A DNA stretch of 64,000 nucleotides from positions 124,001-188,000 of the forward strand of contig JAYNQW010000004.1 of NCBI GenBank assembly GCA_038114465.1, in the 5' to 3' direction. The stretch's first letter is position 1, and each line of letters opens with the position of its first letter. A program made the position numbers and the translations under genes. Positions 1-7,829 of the stretch are shown here, one piece after another. This DNA comes from CALINB01 sp938045325 (GTDB lineage Bacteria > Pseudomonadota > Alphaproteobacteria > Rhodospirillales > CALINB01). The notes under the pieces were generated by a model. That model searched no databases, was not told the origin of the DNA, and saw only the letters and a program-made list of their open reading frames with translations.

Positions 1-700
1 CCGGCGCCGGGATAGAAGAAGCGCCCGTTAACGTCAGGCCGATTGTTTCCGTCACCGCCGTCATTGTCGATGCTGTCCCCATGACCTGACAATGGCCGTA
101 CGAGCGTGCAATACCGCTTTCGATATCCTCCCAATCTTTTTCCGTGATATTGCCGGCACGAAGTTCGGCCCAATATTTCCAGGTACTGGTCCCCATACCC
201 AGGGCTTCACCACGCCATTGACCGCCGAGCATGGGGCCCGCTGGCACAAAGATGGCTGGCAAATTCATGCTTAACGCGCCCATCACAAGCCCAGGCGTTG
301 TTTTATCGCATCCACCAAGCAAAACAGCGCCGTCAACCGGGTGCGAGCGCAATAATTCTTCCGTCTCCATCGCCAAAAAATTTCGGTAGAGCATCGTCGT
401 TGGTTTAACGAAAGGCTCAGATAATGAAATCGCCGGCAGTTCGATTGGAAACCCGCCAGCCTGAAGAACGCCTTTTTTAACTTCTTCCGCCCGCTGGCGG
501 AGGTGGGTATGACAAGGGTTGATGTCGCTCCAAGTATTGATAATCCCGATCACCGGTTTACCGATAAAATCGTCGCGATCATGGCCGATTTGCTTCAAAC
601 GCGCCCGGTGCGCAAAGGAACGCAGGTCGGTCGCGCCGAACCATCGATGGCTCCGTAAATCTTCCGGCTTCATTTTTAGTTTCTTTTTAGGCATTCTCAT
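1..700 (-). CDS. IlvD/Edd family dehydratase, N-terminal part (truncated by window edge)
   Basis: The reading frame starts at ATG 700 and stays open to base 1, giving about 233 residues of an IlvD/Edd family iron-sulfur dehydratase. Visible family signatures are NTWSDINPCHTHLR, VLLGGCDKTTPG (cluster Cys), GPMLGGQWRGE and SYGHCQVMGTASTM (second cluster Cys). The family dehydrates dihydroxy acids or sugar acids such as arabonate, 6-phosphogluconate and 6-sulfogluconate. The residue pattern resembles sugar-acid dehydratases more than housekeeping IlvD, but substrate cannot be read from it. It is divergent from the PhyH gene by 36 bp. The xsc gene and HpcH aldolase nearby make a sulfo-sugar acid substrate worth considering; that is inference. 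Confidence 0.85.
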   Translation of the reverse strand, partial: MRMPKKKLKMKPEDLRSHRWFGATDLRSFAHRARLKQIGHDRDDFIGKPVIGIINTWSDINPCHTHLRQRAEEVKKGVLQAGGFPIELPAISLSEPFVKPTTMLYRNFLAMETEELLRSHPVDGAVLLGGCDKTTPGLVMGALSMNLPAIFVPAGPMLGGQWRGEALGMGTSTWKYWAELRAGNITEKDWEDIESGIARSYGHCQVMGTASTMTAVTETIGLTLTGASSIPAP

Positions 701-736
701 TCCGTCGACTGGTTGAATTAGCTAAAACTAAGCATA

Positions 737-1615
737 ATGCCTAAACATTTGACAGAACAACAGATCACTCGTTACCGCGCCGATGGATTTCTCCATCCCT
801 TTGAAGCTTTTTCTTCGGCGCAGGCAGCGAAATACCGCGATCATATCGATGCCTATGAAAAGCAAATCGGCGGTTCAGCGATGGGCTTCAAAGGTAAGTA
901 TCGCGCTAATCCTCATTTGTTGTGTCCATGGGCCGACACGTTGGTTCGTTTGCCATCCATTGTCGATCTGGTTGAGGACCTGATCGGTCCCGACATTCTC
1001 TTATTTTCAAGCCGGTTTTTTATCAAAGAGCCCCACTCACCCGAAAATGCCGCATGGCATCAGGATGCGCCCTATATCGGCCTCAGGCCCTATGATGCCG
1101 TTTACGCCTGGGTAGCGATTTCTGATGTTCCCTTAGAAAGTGGGCCGCTGGAGTTGTTGAAAGGCAGTCATATTCGCGGCTTCCTCGATCATAAAGCCAA
1201 CATGGTGGAACATAGTCTCACGGCAAGCGGCCAAGCCATCGTCGATAAAATCGATATGAGCGCACGCGAAACGGTTGTTTTAAAAGCTGGCCAGTTTTCT
1301 TTTCACCACACCTGCTGTGCCCATCAATCGGGTGCGAACAATTCAGACATCCGCCGTATCGGAATCGCTTTAAATTACATACCGACACATGTCCGTCATT
1401 ATGGCCCCGGCCCCATGCCGGCTACGTTGATTCGCGGTGAGGACACATACAGACATTTTGATCTTAAGCCGTCGCCGAAGACGAATTTCGATGATGAGGC
1501 CGTTGCCTGCCACGCCCAGGCTTTTGAAATCTGGAACCGAAATTATTTTGAACAAATGCGCCGGGCTGATGCCCACGATACGCCCTCTTCACCGGGCGCG
1601 GCCGTTCCCGCATAA
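737..1615 (+). CDS. Phytanoyl-CoA dioxygenase (PhyH) family protein
   Basis: This 292-residue protein has the PhyH fold signature of Fe(II)/2-oxoglutarate oxygenases: an HxD pair at about His108/Asp110 (AAWHQDAPY), then LESGPLELLKGSH, and a distal His at about 196 (CCAHQSGANNSD) followed by paired arginines that would bind 2-oxoglutarate. Length is normal for the family. Members hydroxylate phytanoyl-CoA, ectoine and many small metabolites, or open carbon-heteroatom bonds. It lies between a dehydratase (divergent) and an IclR regulator, so a catabolic hydroxylation is likely; the substrate is unknown. A stem-loop terminator follows it. Confidence 0.87.
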   Translation: MPKHLTEQQITRYRADGFLHPFEAFSSAQAAKYRDHIDAYEKQIGGSAMGFKGKYRANPHLLCPWADTLVRLPSIVDLVEDLIGPDILLFSSRFFIKEPHSPENAAWHQDAPYIGLRPYDAVYAWVAISDVPLESGPLELLKGSHIRGFLDHKANMVEHSLTASGQAIVDKIDMSARETVVLKAGQFSFHHTCCAHQSGANNSDIRRIGIALNYIPTHVRHYGPGPMPATLIRGEDTYRHFDLKPSPKTNFDDEAVACHAQAFEIWNRNYFEQMRRADAHDTPSSPGAAVPA

Positions 1616-1638
1616 TATTTAAAGCCAAAATTGCCCTA

Positions 1639-1665
1639 AAAACCCGAAGAATTAAGGGTTTTTTT
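1639..1665 (+). terminator. Rho-independent terminator after the PhyH gene
   Basis: A 7-bp stem (AAAACCC with GGGTTTT) with a 10-base loop, followed by a T-run, lies 24 bases after the PhyH stop codon. Confidence 0.6.
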
Positions 1666-1805
1666 GCCTCTATGGCCGTTGCGGCCCCCCGAGCCATTGT
1701 TTATAGTGACCGCAAATTTCCAAGGCAGAAAACAAAATCCACCTGCCCACATAAACAAAGGTTTTTTTATCCCCCTGAGGGGATCCAGTTGGAGGAAGTG
1801 ATCGG

Positions 1806-2579
1806 ATGAAGCCGGTCCGTTCTGTCGAGCGCGCAATCGCTATTTTATTCCTGGTTGTTCAAAGCGACCGGCCGATGGGGCTTTCTGAAATTAGCCGGAC
1901 CATCGGCCTCGACAAGGCAACGTCGCTGCGGCTTCTGTCCACATTGGCCTCGGCCAAACTTGTCCAACAGGACGCGATTACGCGACGGTATATGCCTGGA
2001 GCCAATATCTCGAGGTTATACAGTTCTTGGCGAAGCGATCTCCGGCATATCAGCCGGCCGCATTTGGAGCCGCTTTTACGCCAAGTTCAGGAATCTGTTT
2101 GTCTGGTTTGTCCGCGCGGCACCGAACGGGTCACAATTGAAGCAATTGCCGCCTCCCATGAACTCTGCGTTGTCCCGGCCATTGGGAGCGCCGTGCCGAT
2201 TTACGCCGGCGCATCGGGCCAAGTTCTTATGGCCTACTTGCCGGAGTCCGAGCGGGAACGCATTATCAAGGCGACAAACTTGCACCCGGTCGTTCCGGGA
2301 TCGGGTTCGGATCGAAAATCATATCTTGCGAAACTTGAAAAAGTCCGTAACCAGGGCTTTGCTTACAGCATTGGCGATGTAACGCCGGGCGGCTCCGCTA
2401 TATCAGCGCCGGTGTTTGACTCCGATGCAAACATTGTTGCCACTGTTGTGGTTCGAGGACCGCAAACACGGCTTATGGAAAAAGAGCTAATTGCAATGGC
2501 GCCCCATGTGATAAAGACGGCCAGCGACATTAGTCAGGAATTAGGATATGGGCATTTGCAAAAAGCAGCGATGAGTTGA
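1806..2579 (+). CDS. IclR family transcriptional regulator
   Basis: This 257-residue protein has the IclR layout. Residues 1-65 form an N-terminal winged helix (SVERAIAILFLV, GLSEISRTIGLDKATSLRLLSTLASAKLV). A C-terminal effector domain follows, with the usual SAVPIYAGASGQVLMAYLPE and the GGSAISAPVFD ligand-loop region. A GGAGG ribosome site lies about 8 bases before ATG 1806. IclR proteins usually control the neighbouring catabolic operon in response to a small acid. Here the next gene, in the same direction 66 bp on, is xsc, so it is the best candidate regulator of sulfoacetaldehyde breakdown. Effector unknown. Confidence 0.92.
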   Translation: MKPVRSVERAIAILFLVVQSDRPMGLSEISRTIGLDKATSLRLLSTLASAKLVQQDAITRRYMPGANISRLYSSWRSDLRHISRPHLEPLLRQVQESVCLVCPRGTERVTIEAIAASHELCVVPAIGSAVPIYAGASGQVLMAYLPESERERIIKATNLHPVVPGSGSDRKSYLAKLEKVRNQGFAYSIGDVTPGGSAISAPVFDSDANIVATVVVRGPQTRLMEKELIAMAPHVIKTASDISQELGYGHLQKAAMS

Positions 2580-2645
2580 TATCGATCGACGTTCCATACC
2601 ATACAGTCCCCTATTTAAAATTCTGGATAACGAGGAAAAGACACC

Positions 2646-4424
2646 ATGAAAATGACGACGGAAGAAGCATTTGTAAAAGTACTGCAAAGGCATGGTATCG
2701 AGCATGCTTTCGGCATTATCGGGTCGGCGATGATGCCGGTTTCCGATTTGTTTCCGAAAGCAGGTATTACGTTTTGGGACTGCGCGCATGAGTGCAATGC
2801 CGGAATGATGTCCGACGGCTTTACGCGCTCCAGCGGCAAAATGAGCATGATGATTGCGCAAAACGGCCCGGGCATTACGAACTTTGTGACACCGGTCAAA
2901 ACTGCGTATTGGAATCACACCCCGCTTCTCCTCGTCACACCGCAAGCCGCGAATAAAACAATGGGCCAAGGCGGTTTCCAGGAAATTCCGCAAATGGCCG
3001 TGTTTGAAGACATGGTTTGTTATCAAGAAGAGGTTCTGGATCCGTCACGCGTCGCCGAAGTGCTCAATCGGGTAATTGAACAAGCATGGCGCGGCAGCGC
3101 ACCGGCACAAATCAACGTACCGCGTGATTTTTGGACGCAGGTCATTGATATTGAGTTGCCCGAAACGATTAAAATCGAACCATCCGCCGGCGGCAGCGCT
3201 TCTATTAAGGAAGCTGCCAAAATACTGTCGGAAGCTAAGTTTCCCGTAATTTTGAACGGCGCGGGCGTTGTCTTAAGCGGCGGCATTCCCGCTTCGGCCG
3301 CCTTAGCTGAGAAACTGAGCGCACCGGTATGTTGTGGTTATCAGCACAACGACGCCTTCCCCGGCAGCCACCCGCTGTCCGTCGGCCCGCTTGGCTATAA
3401 TGGATCAAAAGCGGCTATGGAGCTCATTTCCAAGGCCGACGTCGTATTGGCGTTAGGAACACGCCTGAACCCGTTTTCGACATTGCCCGGCTATGGAATT
3501 GATTATTGGCCGAAAGACGCCAAAGTCATTCAGGTTGATATGAACGCAGACCGGATTGGCCTCACGAAAAAAGTCACCGTTGCAATCCAGGGTGATGCTC
3601 GGTTGGTTGCCGAGCAGTTAGCCAAAAGTGTCGCGCCTACAGCCGATAAGAAATCGCGCGAAGACCGCGAGGCCTTAATCCATCAAACCCGTTCGGCCTG
3701 GCAACAGCAACTTTCTTCAATGGATCATGAAGACGACGATCCAGGCACGACATGGAATGAACGCTGCCGCAAACGCGAGCCCGAAAAAATGTCGGCGCGC
3801 ATGGCCTGGCGGGCGATTCAAGCCGCCCTGCCGCAGGAAGCGATTATTTCATCCGATATCGGCAATAACTGCGCGATCGGCAATGCCTATCCGACCTTCG
3901 AAGAGGGCCGCAAATACCTCGCACCGGGCTTGTTCGGGCCATGTGGCTACGGCTTTCCGGCTATTCTGGGTGCGAAAATTGCATGTCCCGATACACCCGT
4001 CGTCGGATTTGCCGGTGATGGCGCATTTGGTATTTCCATGAATGAAATGACCGCCTGTGGCCGCGATCCGTGGCCGCCGATTACAATGGTCATTTTCCGC
4101 AACTACCAATGGGGTGCGGAAAAACGCAACACGACACTCTGGTTTGACGATAACTTCGTCGGTACCGAGCTCGATCTCGATGTCAAATATGCCGACATCG
4201 CCAAGGCCTGCGGAGTGAATGGCGTACAGGTCAGCACCATGGAAGAGTTGACCGAGCAACTGGCTAAAGCGATCGATGCGCAAATGAAGGATAAGAAAAC
4301 AACCTTCCTGGAAGTCTTGTTAAATCAAGAACTCGGCGAGCCATTCCGGCGCGATGCCATGAAAAAACCGGTCACGGTTGCCGATATCGATCCTAAAGAT
4401 ATGCGGCCACAGCAAACGGCTTAA
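2646..4424 (+). CDS. xsc: Sulfoacetaldehyde acetyltransferase (Xsc)
   Basis: This 592-residue ThDP enzyme converts sulfoacetaldehyde plus phosphate to acetyl phosphate plus sulfite (EC 2.3.3.15). The start MKMTTEEAFVKVLQ, the activating Glu near residue 49 (CAHEC), MMIAQNGPGITNFVTPVKTA, QGGFQEIPQ, APAQINVPRDF and a cofactor-binding GDG near residue 457 follow known Xsc proteins closely. So do the length and the C-terminal end (PVTVADID..DMRPQ). It is clearly distinct from ordinary acetolactate synthase. A GAGGAAAAG ribosome site precedes the ATG. Xsc is the common exit of taurine, isethionate, sulfolactate and dihydroxypropanesulfonate degradation. No pta/ackA or sulfite dehydrogenase is seen here; acetyl phosphate and sulfite must be handled elsewhere. 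Confidence 0.95.
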   Translation: MKMTTEEAFVKVLQRHGIEHAFGIIGSAMMPVSDLFPKAGITFWDCAHECNAGMMSDGFTRSSGKMSMMIAQNGPGITNFVTPVKTAYWNHTPLLLVTPQAANKTMGQGGFQEIPQMAVFEDMVCYQEEVLDPSRVAEVLNRVIEQAWRGSAPAQINVPRDFWTQVIDIELPETIKIEPSAGGSASIKEAAKILSEAKFPVILNGAGVVLSGGIPASAALAEKLSAPVCCGYQHNDAFPGSHPLSVGPLGYNGSKAAMELISKADVVLALGTRLNPFSTLPGYGIDYWPKDAKVIQVDMNADRIGLTKKVTVAIQGDARLVAEQLAKSVAPTADKKSREDREALIHQTRSAWQQQLSSMDHEDDDPGTTWNERCRKREPEKMSARMAWRAIQAALPQEAIISSDIGNNCAIGNAYPTFEEGRKYLAPGLFGPCGYGFPAILGAKIACPDTPVVGFAGDGAFGISMNEMTACGRDPWPPITMVIFRNYQWGAEKRNTTLWFDDNFVGTELDLDVKYADIAKACGVNGVQVSTMEELTEQLAKAIDAQMKDKKTTFLEVLLNQELGEPFRRDAMKKPVTVADIDPKDMRPQQTA

Positions 4425-4446
4425 AGCTGTTACCGCTAAAAAAAGT

Positions 4447-4479
4447 AAAAGGCCGCGATCTGATCGCGGCCTTTTTTTT
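4447..4479. terminator. Bidirectional terminator between xsc and the dehydrogenase gene
   Basis: An 8-bp perfect stem (GGCCGCGA with TCGCGGCC, loop TCTGA) has A-rich sequence on the left and eight T on the right. It can therefore end both xsc (+) and the convergent dehydrogenase operon (-). Confidence 0.88.
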
Positions 4480-4496
4480 GTGTGTTATAATTTTTC

Positions 4497-5456
4497 TTAA
4501 AGAATGTCTTTGTTCACGACCAAACTGGGGTCGAGCTTGCCGTCGAATACGGCTAAGACATTCCGCGCACAAACTTCCGCCATACGCTGGCCACACTCGA
4601 CGGTAAACGCACCGCAGTGCGGAGAAATGACAATATTATCGAGCTTAAACAGAGGGTTATTCGCCTCCGGCGGCTCAGGATCAAACACATCCAACGCCGC
4701 CGCAGCCAATTTGCCTGACGACAGGGCTTCACATAAATCACTTTCGTTGACCATGCCGCCTCGCGAGACGTTCACAATAAACGCGCCATCCTTCATGGTT
4801 GAAATTTCTTTTGCCGTGATCAAGTTTTCCGTTTCCGGTGTCTTCGGTACGTGGATGGAAACATAATCCGCATCCGGCAAAGCCTTGTGAAAGTCTTCAA
4901 CCGGCTCGTAACCAGCTTTCTTCACATCTTCCGCCGACACAAACGGATCTGAAATAAGCACCGTCATACCGAATGCCGCACACCGCTGTGCAACCTCTCG
5001 ACCAATACGTCCAAAACCGGCAACGAGAACTTTCTTATTTAAGAGTTCCGTTTGCGAAAACGAATCGCGGATTTTGAAATTTCCATCCCGGGTCGCATTG
5101 TCATAGGCGACGAGTTTTTTCGCCATCGCCAACATCATTGCAAGCGTATGCTCAGCAACAGCTGTTGCGTTCACGTTACCAACCAAAGCCAGGGGTATTT
5201 TTCGCGCCGTCAATGCATCAACATCGACCGCTTCATATCCGACGCCATGACGCGCCACAATTTTAAGGTTCGGCGCGGCATCGACAACCTCTTGGTTGAT
5301 TTTCGTCATGCGTACGATGATGGCATCCGTTTCCGGAAGATGGTCGAAAATTTCCGGCACGTGCTCCGCTAATTCCGTAAATTCAACATCTGGTGCATCA
5401 CGCAAAATTTGCAGCCCGGCATTGTGAATTTTGCCGAGCACAAGAACTTTTTTCAT
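4497..5456 (-). CDS. D-isomer-specific 2-hydroxyacid dehydrogenase, possible sulfolactate dehydrogenase
   Basis: This 319-residue NAD-dependent dehydrogenase has the Rossmann motif GFGRIG at residues 147-152 with Asp170 ending beta-2, which favours NAD. The family catalytic triad is Arg232 (NVSRGG), Glu261 (DPEPP) and His280 (SPHCG). It resembles single-domain 3-phosphoglycerate dehydrogenase homologues without the ACT domain. The (S)-sulfolactate dehydrogenase SlcC belongs to this family. With xsc convergent next door, oxidation of sulfolactate to sulfopyruvate is a reasonable guess, not shown by sequence. It is the last gene of a minus-strand run after three cupins (35 bp spacing) and ends at the shared terminator. 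Confidence 0.85.
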   Translation of the reverse strand: MKKVLVLGKIHNAGLQILRDAPDVEFTELAEHVPEIFDHLPETDAIIVRMTKINQEVVDAAPNLKIVARHGVGYEAVDVDALTARKIPLALVGNVNATAVAEHTLAMMLAMAKKLVAYDNATRDGNFKIRDSFSQTELLNKKVLVAGFGRIGREVAQRCAAFGMTVLISDPFVSAEDVKKAGYEPVEDFHKALPDADYVSIHVPKTPETENLITAKEISTMKDGAFIVNVSRGGMVNESDLCEALSSGKLAAAALDVFDPEPPEANNPLFKLDNIVISPHCGAFTVECGQRMAEVCARNVLAVFDGKLDPSLVVNKDIL

Positions 5457-5490
5457 TAAGATTTCTCTCTTTCCGTTAGTGAATTAAAAA

Positions 5491-5949
5491 CTAGCTGTCT
5501 TCGCCGGCGATAAAAGCACCGCTTTTTTTACCGTCGACGGCATCGCCGGCAACGTAATAACCAACATCTTTAGCTGCAAAATACACCGCATCTTCTTCAT
5601 CGGTTGTCACGACGTAATGCTCTTCATTCGCCGGGATATGGATCAGCTGACCGGGACCCGCGATTCCTTCCTTATCGCCGACCTTGTATTTTACTTTTCC
5701 CTTCAATACGAGATTGAATTGCTCATTAGCATGGGTATGCAAACGAGATCCCGTTCCTTTCGGTTTATTAACAAGAACGACTTGAAGCTTCTTGCCGCGA
5801 ACGGCTGCACCGATTGAAGAAGAATAATGAGGACCAATCATAAACTGATCCATGTCGCCCATATTGAACAGGCAATTATCGGCACTGGCCCGAGTTACCA
5901 GCTTGTCGGTTTCTTCGTGAATGTTTTCATATTTTTCTTCGTCACTCAT
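5491..5949 (-). CDS. Small cupin protein, tandem copy 1
   Basis: This 152-residue single-domain cupin has both metal-binding motifs: GSRLHTHANEQFNLVLKG (two His and Glu) and GQLIHIPANEEHYVV (last His). Small cupins of this size are isomerases, dioxygenases or ligand sensors; no substrate can be assigned. It is the most diverged of three tandem paralogues and the last before the dehydrogenase. It ends GKKSGAFIAGEDS, matching the GKNTGAY endings of its two neighbours, so the three come from duplication. A GGAGGCAA ribosome site precedes the ATG. Confidence 0.85.
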   Translation of the reverse strand: MSDEEKYENIHEETDKLVTRASADNCLFNMGDMDQFMIGPHYSSSIGAAVRGKKLQVVLVNKPKGTGSRLHTHANEQFNLVLKGKVKYKVGDKEGIAGPGQLIHIPANEEHYVVTTDEEDAVYFAAKDVGYYVAGDAVDGKKSGAFIAGEDS

Positions 5950-5964
5950 TGTTTGCCTCCCAAT

Positions 5965-6408
5965 TTAATCCGATTTAACACCGGGTGCGACATACGCACC
6001 GGTGTTCTTGCCGTCAACGGGATCGCCATACATTAAATGCGACGTATCCTTCACGGCGTAATATTCAACATCGTTATCTTCCGCCGCGACCGTGTAATGA
6101 GGCGTATCGGCCGGAATATAAATTAAGGTACCAGGCGTCGCGACAGATTCCACATCACCGACGCGAACCTTCAGTTTTCCTTTTAATACGTAATTAAACT
6201 GCTCATTCGGATGGGTATGCAGTCTCGAACCGGTTCCCGGTTTTTTACGCACAACTGCAACTTGCACTTTGTTGCCTTCGACGATGCCGCCGCGGGCGGA
6301 TGAGTAGTGTTCTCCGATCCCGAACTCTTCAAGATTGAAGAGATCGAAGAAACAGTTGCCATTCCCGGCTTTGTGAGAATGTTGATTAATTTTTTTATCT
6401 TCAGCCAT
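5965..6408 (-). CDS. Small cupin protein, tandem copy 2
   Basis: This 147-residue cupin has the motifs GSRLHTHPNEQFNYVLKG and GTLIYIPADTPHYTV, keeping all expected metal ligands. It is very similar to copy 3 (6451-6888): both share KINQxSxKAGxGNCFFDLFNLxEFGIGExYSSxRGGIVEG in outline. This points to a recent duplication, more recent than the split from copy 1. Spacing to copy 1 is 15 bp, so co-transcription is likely. Function unknown; the operon suggests a role in the same pathway as the hydroxyacid dehydrogenase. Confidence 0.85.
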   Translation of the reverse strand: MAEDKKINQHSHKAGNGNCFFDLFNLEEFGIGEHYSSARGGIVEGNKVQVAVVRKKPGTGSRLHTHPNEQFNYVLKGKLKVRVGDVESVATPGTLIYIPADTPHYTVAAEDNDVEYYAVKDTSHLMYGDPVDGKNTGAYVAPGVKSD

Positions 6409-6450
6409 TGATTACTTACCTCAATCATTAAAATGGTCGTTGACTTAGCA

Positions 6451-6888
6451 CTAACCGTCTTTGGGCTCGATATAAGCACCCGTGTTCTTGCCGTCGACCG
6501 CTTCGCCATGCATCAAATAAGACGTATCTTTAATTGCGTAGTATTCAACATCGCCGTCTTGTGTCGCGACCGTGTAATGAGGAATATTCGCCGGGATATA
6601 TACCAGCGTCCCCGCCCGGGCTAACCCTTCGACGTCACCGATCTTTACCTTGAGCGTTCCCTTGAGAACATAATTGAATTGTTCATTCGCATGCGTATGA
6701 AGCCGCGAACCTGTTCCCGGTTTTTTCCGAACGATCGCGACTTGGACCTTATCGCCTTCGACAATCCCGCCACGGCCCGACGAATAATTCTCGCCGATCC
6801 CGAATTCTTTAAGATTAAATAAATCGAAAAAACAATTGCCGTCGCCGGCCTTATAGGAATTTTGGTTGATTTTTTCTTTATCCGCCAT
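6451..6888 (-). CDS. Small cupin protein, tandem copy 3 (first of the operon)
   Basis: This 145-residue cupin is the promoter-proximal member of the triple array. Motifs are GSRLHTHANEQFNYVLKG and GTLVYIPANIPHYTV. A strong AAAAGGGAGG ribosome site lies just before ATG 6888. The roughly 100 bp upstream is very AT-rich and probably contains the operon promoter. The gene order (cupin, cupin, cupin, dehydrogenase) and small gaps (42, 15 and 34 bp) support one transcript ending at 4447-4479. No substrate is assigned. Confidence 0.85.
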   Translation of the reverse strand: MADKEKINQNSYKAGDGNCFFDLFNLKEFGIGENYSSGRGGIVEGDKVQVAIVRKKPGTGSRLHTHANEQFNYVLKGTLKVKIGDVEGLARAGTLVYIPANIPHYTVATQDGDVEYYAIKDTSYLMHGEAVDGKNTGAYIEPKDG

Positions 6889-6992
6889 TGGCCTCCCTTT
6901 TAATTGTTCTTTTTTTATAACAATAAATTATTTTTTCCGATATCGCTACTTTCACGCTGCTACAGGCAAAAATAAAACCGGGTTTGCTTTTG

Positions 6993-7757
6993 TCACGCTT
7001 TATATTTTTTAGCCAAGGCCGCTGTTTCCCGGGAGAGTATGGCAAGGTCCGCACCAACACCGATATAAGCATACCCTTTTTCGAGACATGCCCGAATAAG
7101 GTCCTCTGAAGGCCATAATGTGCCTGCGGGCTTATTCACGGCCTGGCATTTGGCAAACCCCTCATCCAGTAGCGCTAATACATCCGGATGGGTCATTTGG
7201 CCGATCATGCCCATCTCGGCGGATAAATCAGCGGGACCAAAAAAGAATCCGTCAACACCGTCGACGGCAGCAATTTCTTCAATATTGGCCAATCCTTTCT
7301 TCGACTCAATCTGCATTAACCGGCAGATGGCTTCATCGGCCTCATGAACATAGTTTGGGTTCTTTCCAAACCGGTTGCCCCGCTGCATTAATGAGACGCC
7401 GCGGATCCCTTCCGGCGGATACCGGGTTGCTGCAACACATTCACGCGCATCATCGGCCGTTTCAACCATCGGAAAAACAAGCGACTGTGCGCCAGCATCC
7501 AGGAGCCTTTTCACAATCACGGGCTCCCGCCATGGCGGGCGCACTAAGGCTGAGCAGTCATTTTGCGCTAAGGCCTGAAGCTGACCGAGAACGGAAGCAA
7601 TATCGTTGGGCGAATGTTCCATATCCACACAGACCCAATCGAAGCCTGCATCGGAAAGAACATCGGCGACCCAATTACTGCAGAGCGTGCTCCACAGGCC
7701 GATTTGCTGCTCGCCCTTAATCAGTCGTTCTTTAAAACGGTTGGTAAACTTCGCCAT
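6993..7757 (-). CDS. HpcH/HpaI family class II aldolase
   Basis: This 254-residue pyruvate-type aldolase shows GLWSTL at the N-terminus and FDWVCVDMEHSPND, which carries the acid-base and metal residues. VRPPWREPVIVKRLLDAGAQSLVFPMVET, RYPPEGIRGVS, a metal Glu region (RLMQIESKKGL) and FFFGPADLSAEMG follow. Length and motif order match HpaI, garL and the 2-keto-3-deoxy-6-sulfogluconate aldolase of the sulfo-Entner-Doudoroff route, which is in this family. Substrate cannot be fixed from sequence. An IlvD/Edd dehydratase (1-700) and xsc nearby make a sulfo-sugar acid plausible. It sits downstream of the amidohydrolase, separated by a hairpin. Confidence 0.88.
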   Translation of the reverse strand: MAKFTNRFKERLIKGEQQIGLWSTLCSNWVADVLSDAGFDWVCVDMEHSPNDIASVLGQLQALAQNDCSALVRPPWREPVIVKRLLDAGAQSLVFPMVETADDARECVAATRYPPEGIRGVSLMQRGNRFGKNPNYVHEADEAICRLMQIESKKGLANIEEIAAVDGVDGFFFGPADLSAEMGMIGQMTHPDVLALLDEGFAKCQAVNKPAGTLWPSEDLIRACLEKGYAYIGVGADLAILSRETAALAKKYKA

Positions 7758-7780
7758 TTTTTAACTTTAGCCTAAAACAC

Positions 7781-7805
7781 CACAGCCCGGCAAAGCCGGG
7801 CTGTG
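7781..7805 (-). terminator. Hairpin terminator after the amidohydrolase gene
   Basis: A perfect 11-bp stem (CACAGCCCGGC with GCCGGGCTGTG) with loop AAA is followed on the minus strand by GTGTTTTAG. The T-run is short, so termination may be partial and allow some reading into the aldolase gene. Confidence 0.65.
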
Positions 7806-7829
7806 AATGAAACGATAAAGTCAGAAGAC

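Noticed and set aside
2541..3026. 161-codon open frame on the minus strand
   Set aside because: Antisense to the start of xsc, with His/Cys/Arg-rich composition typical of shadow frames.
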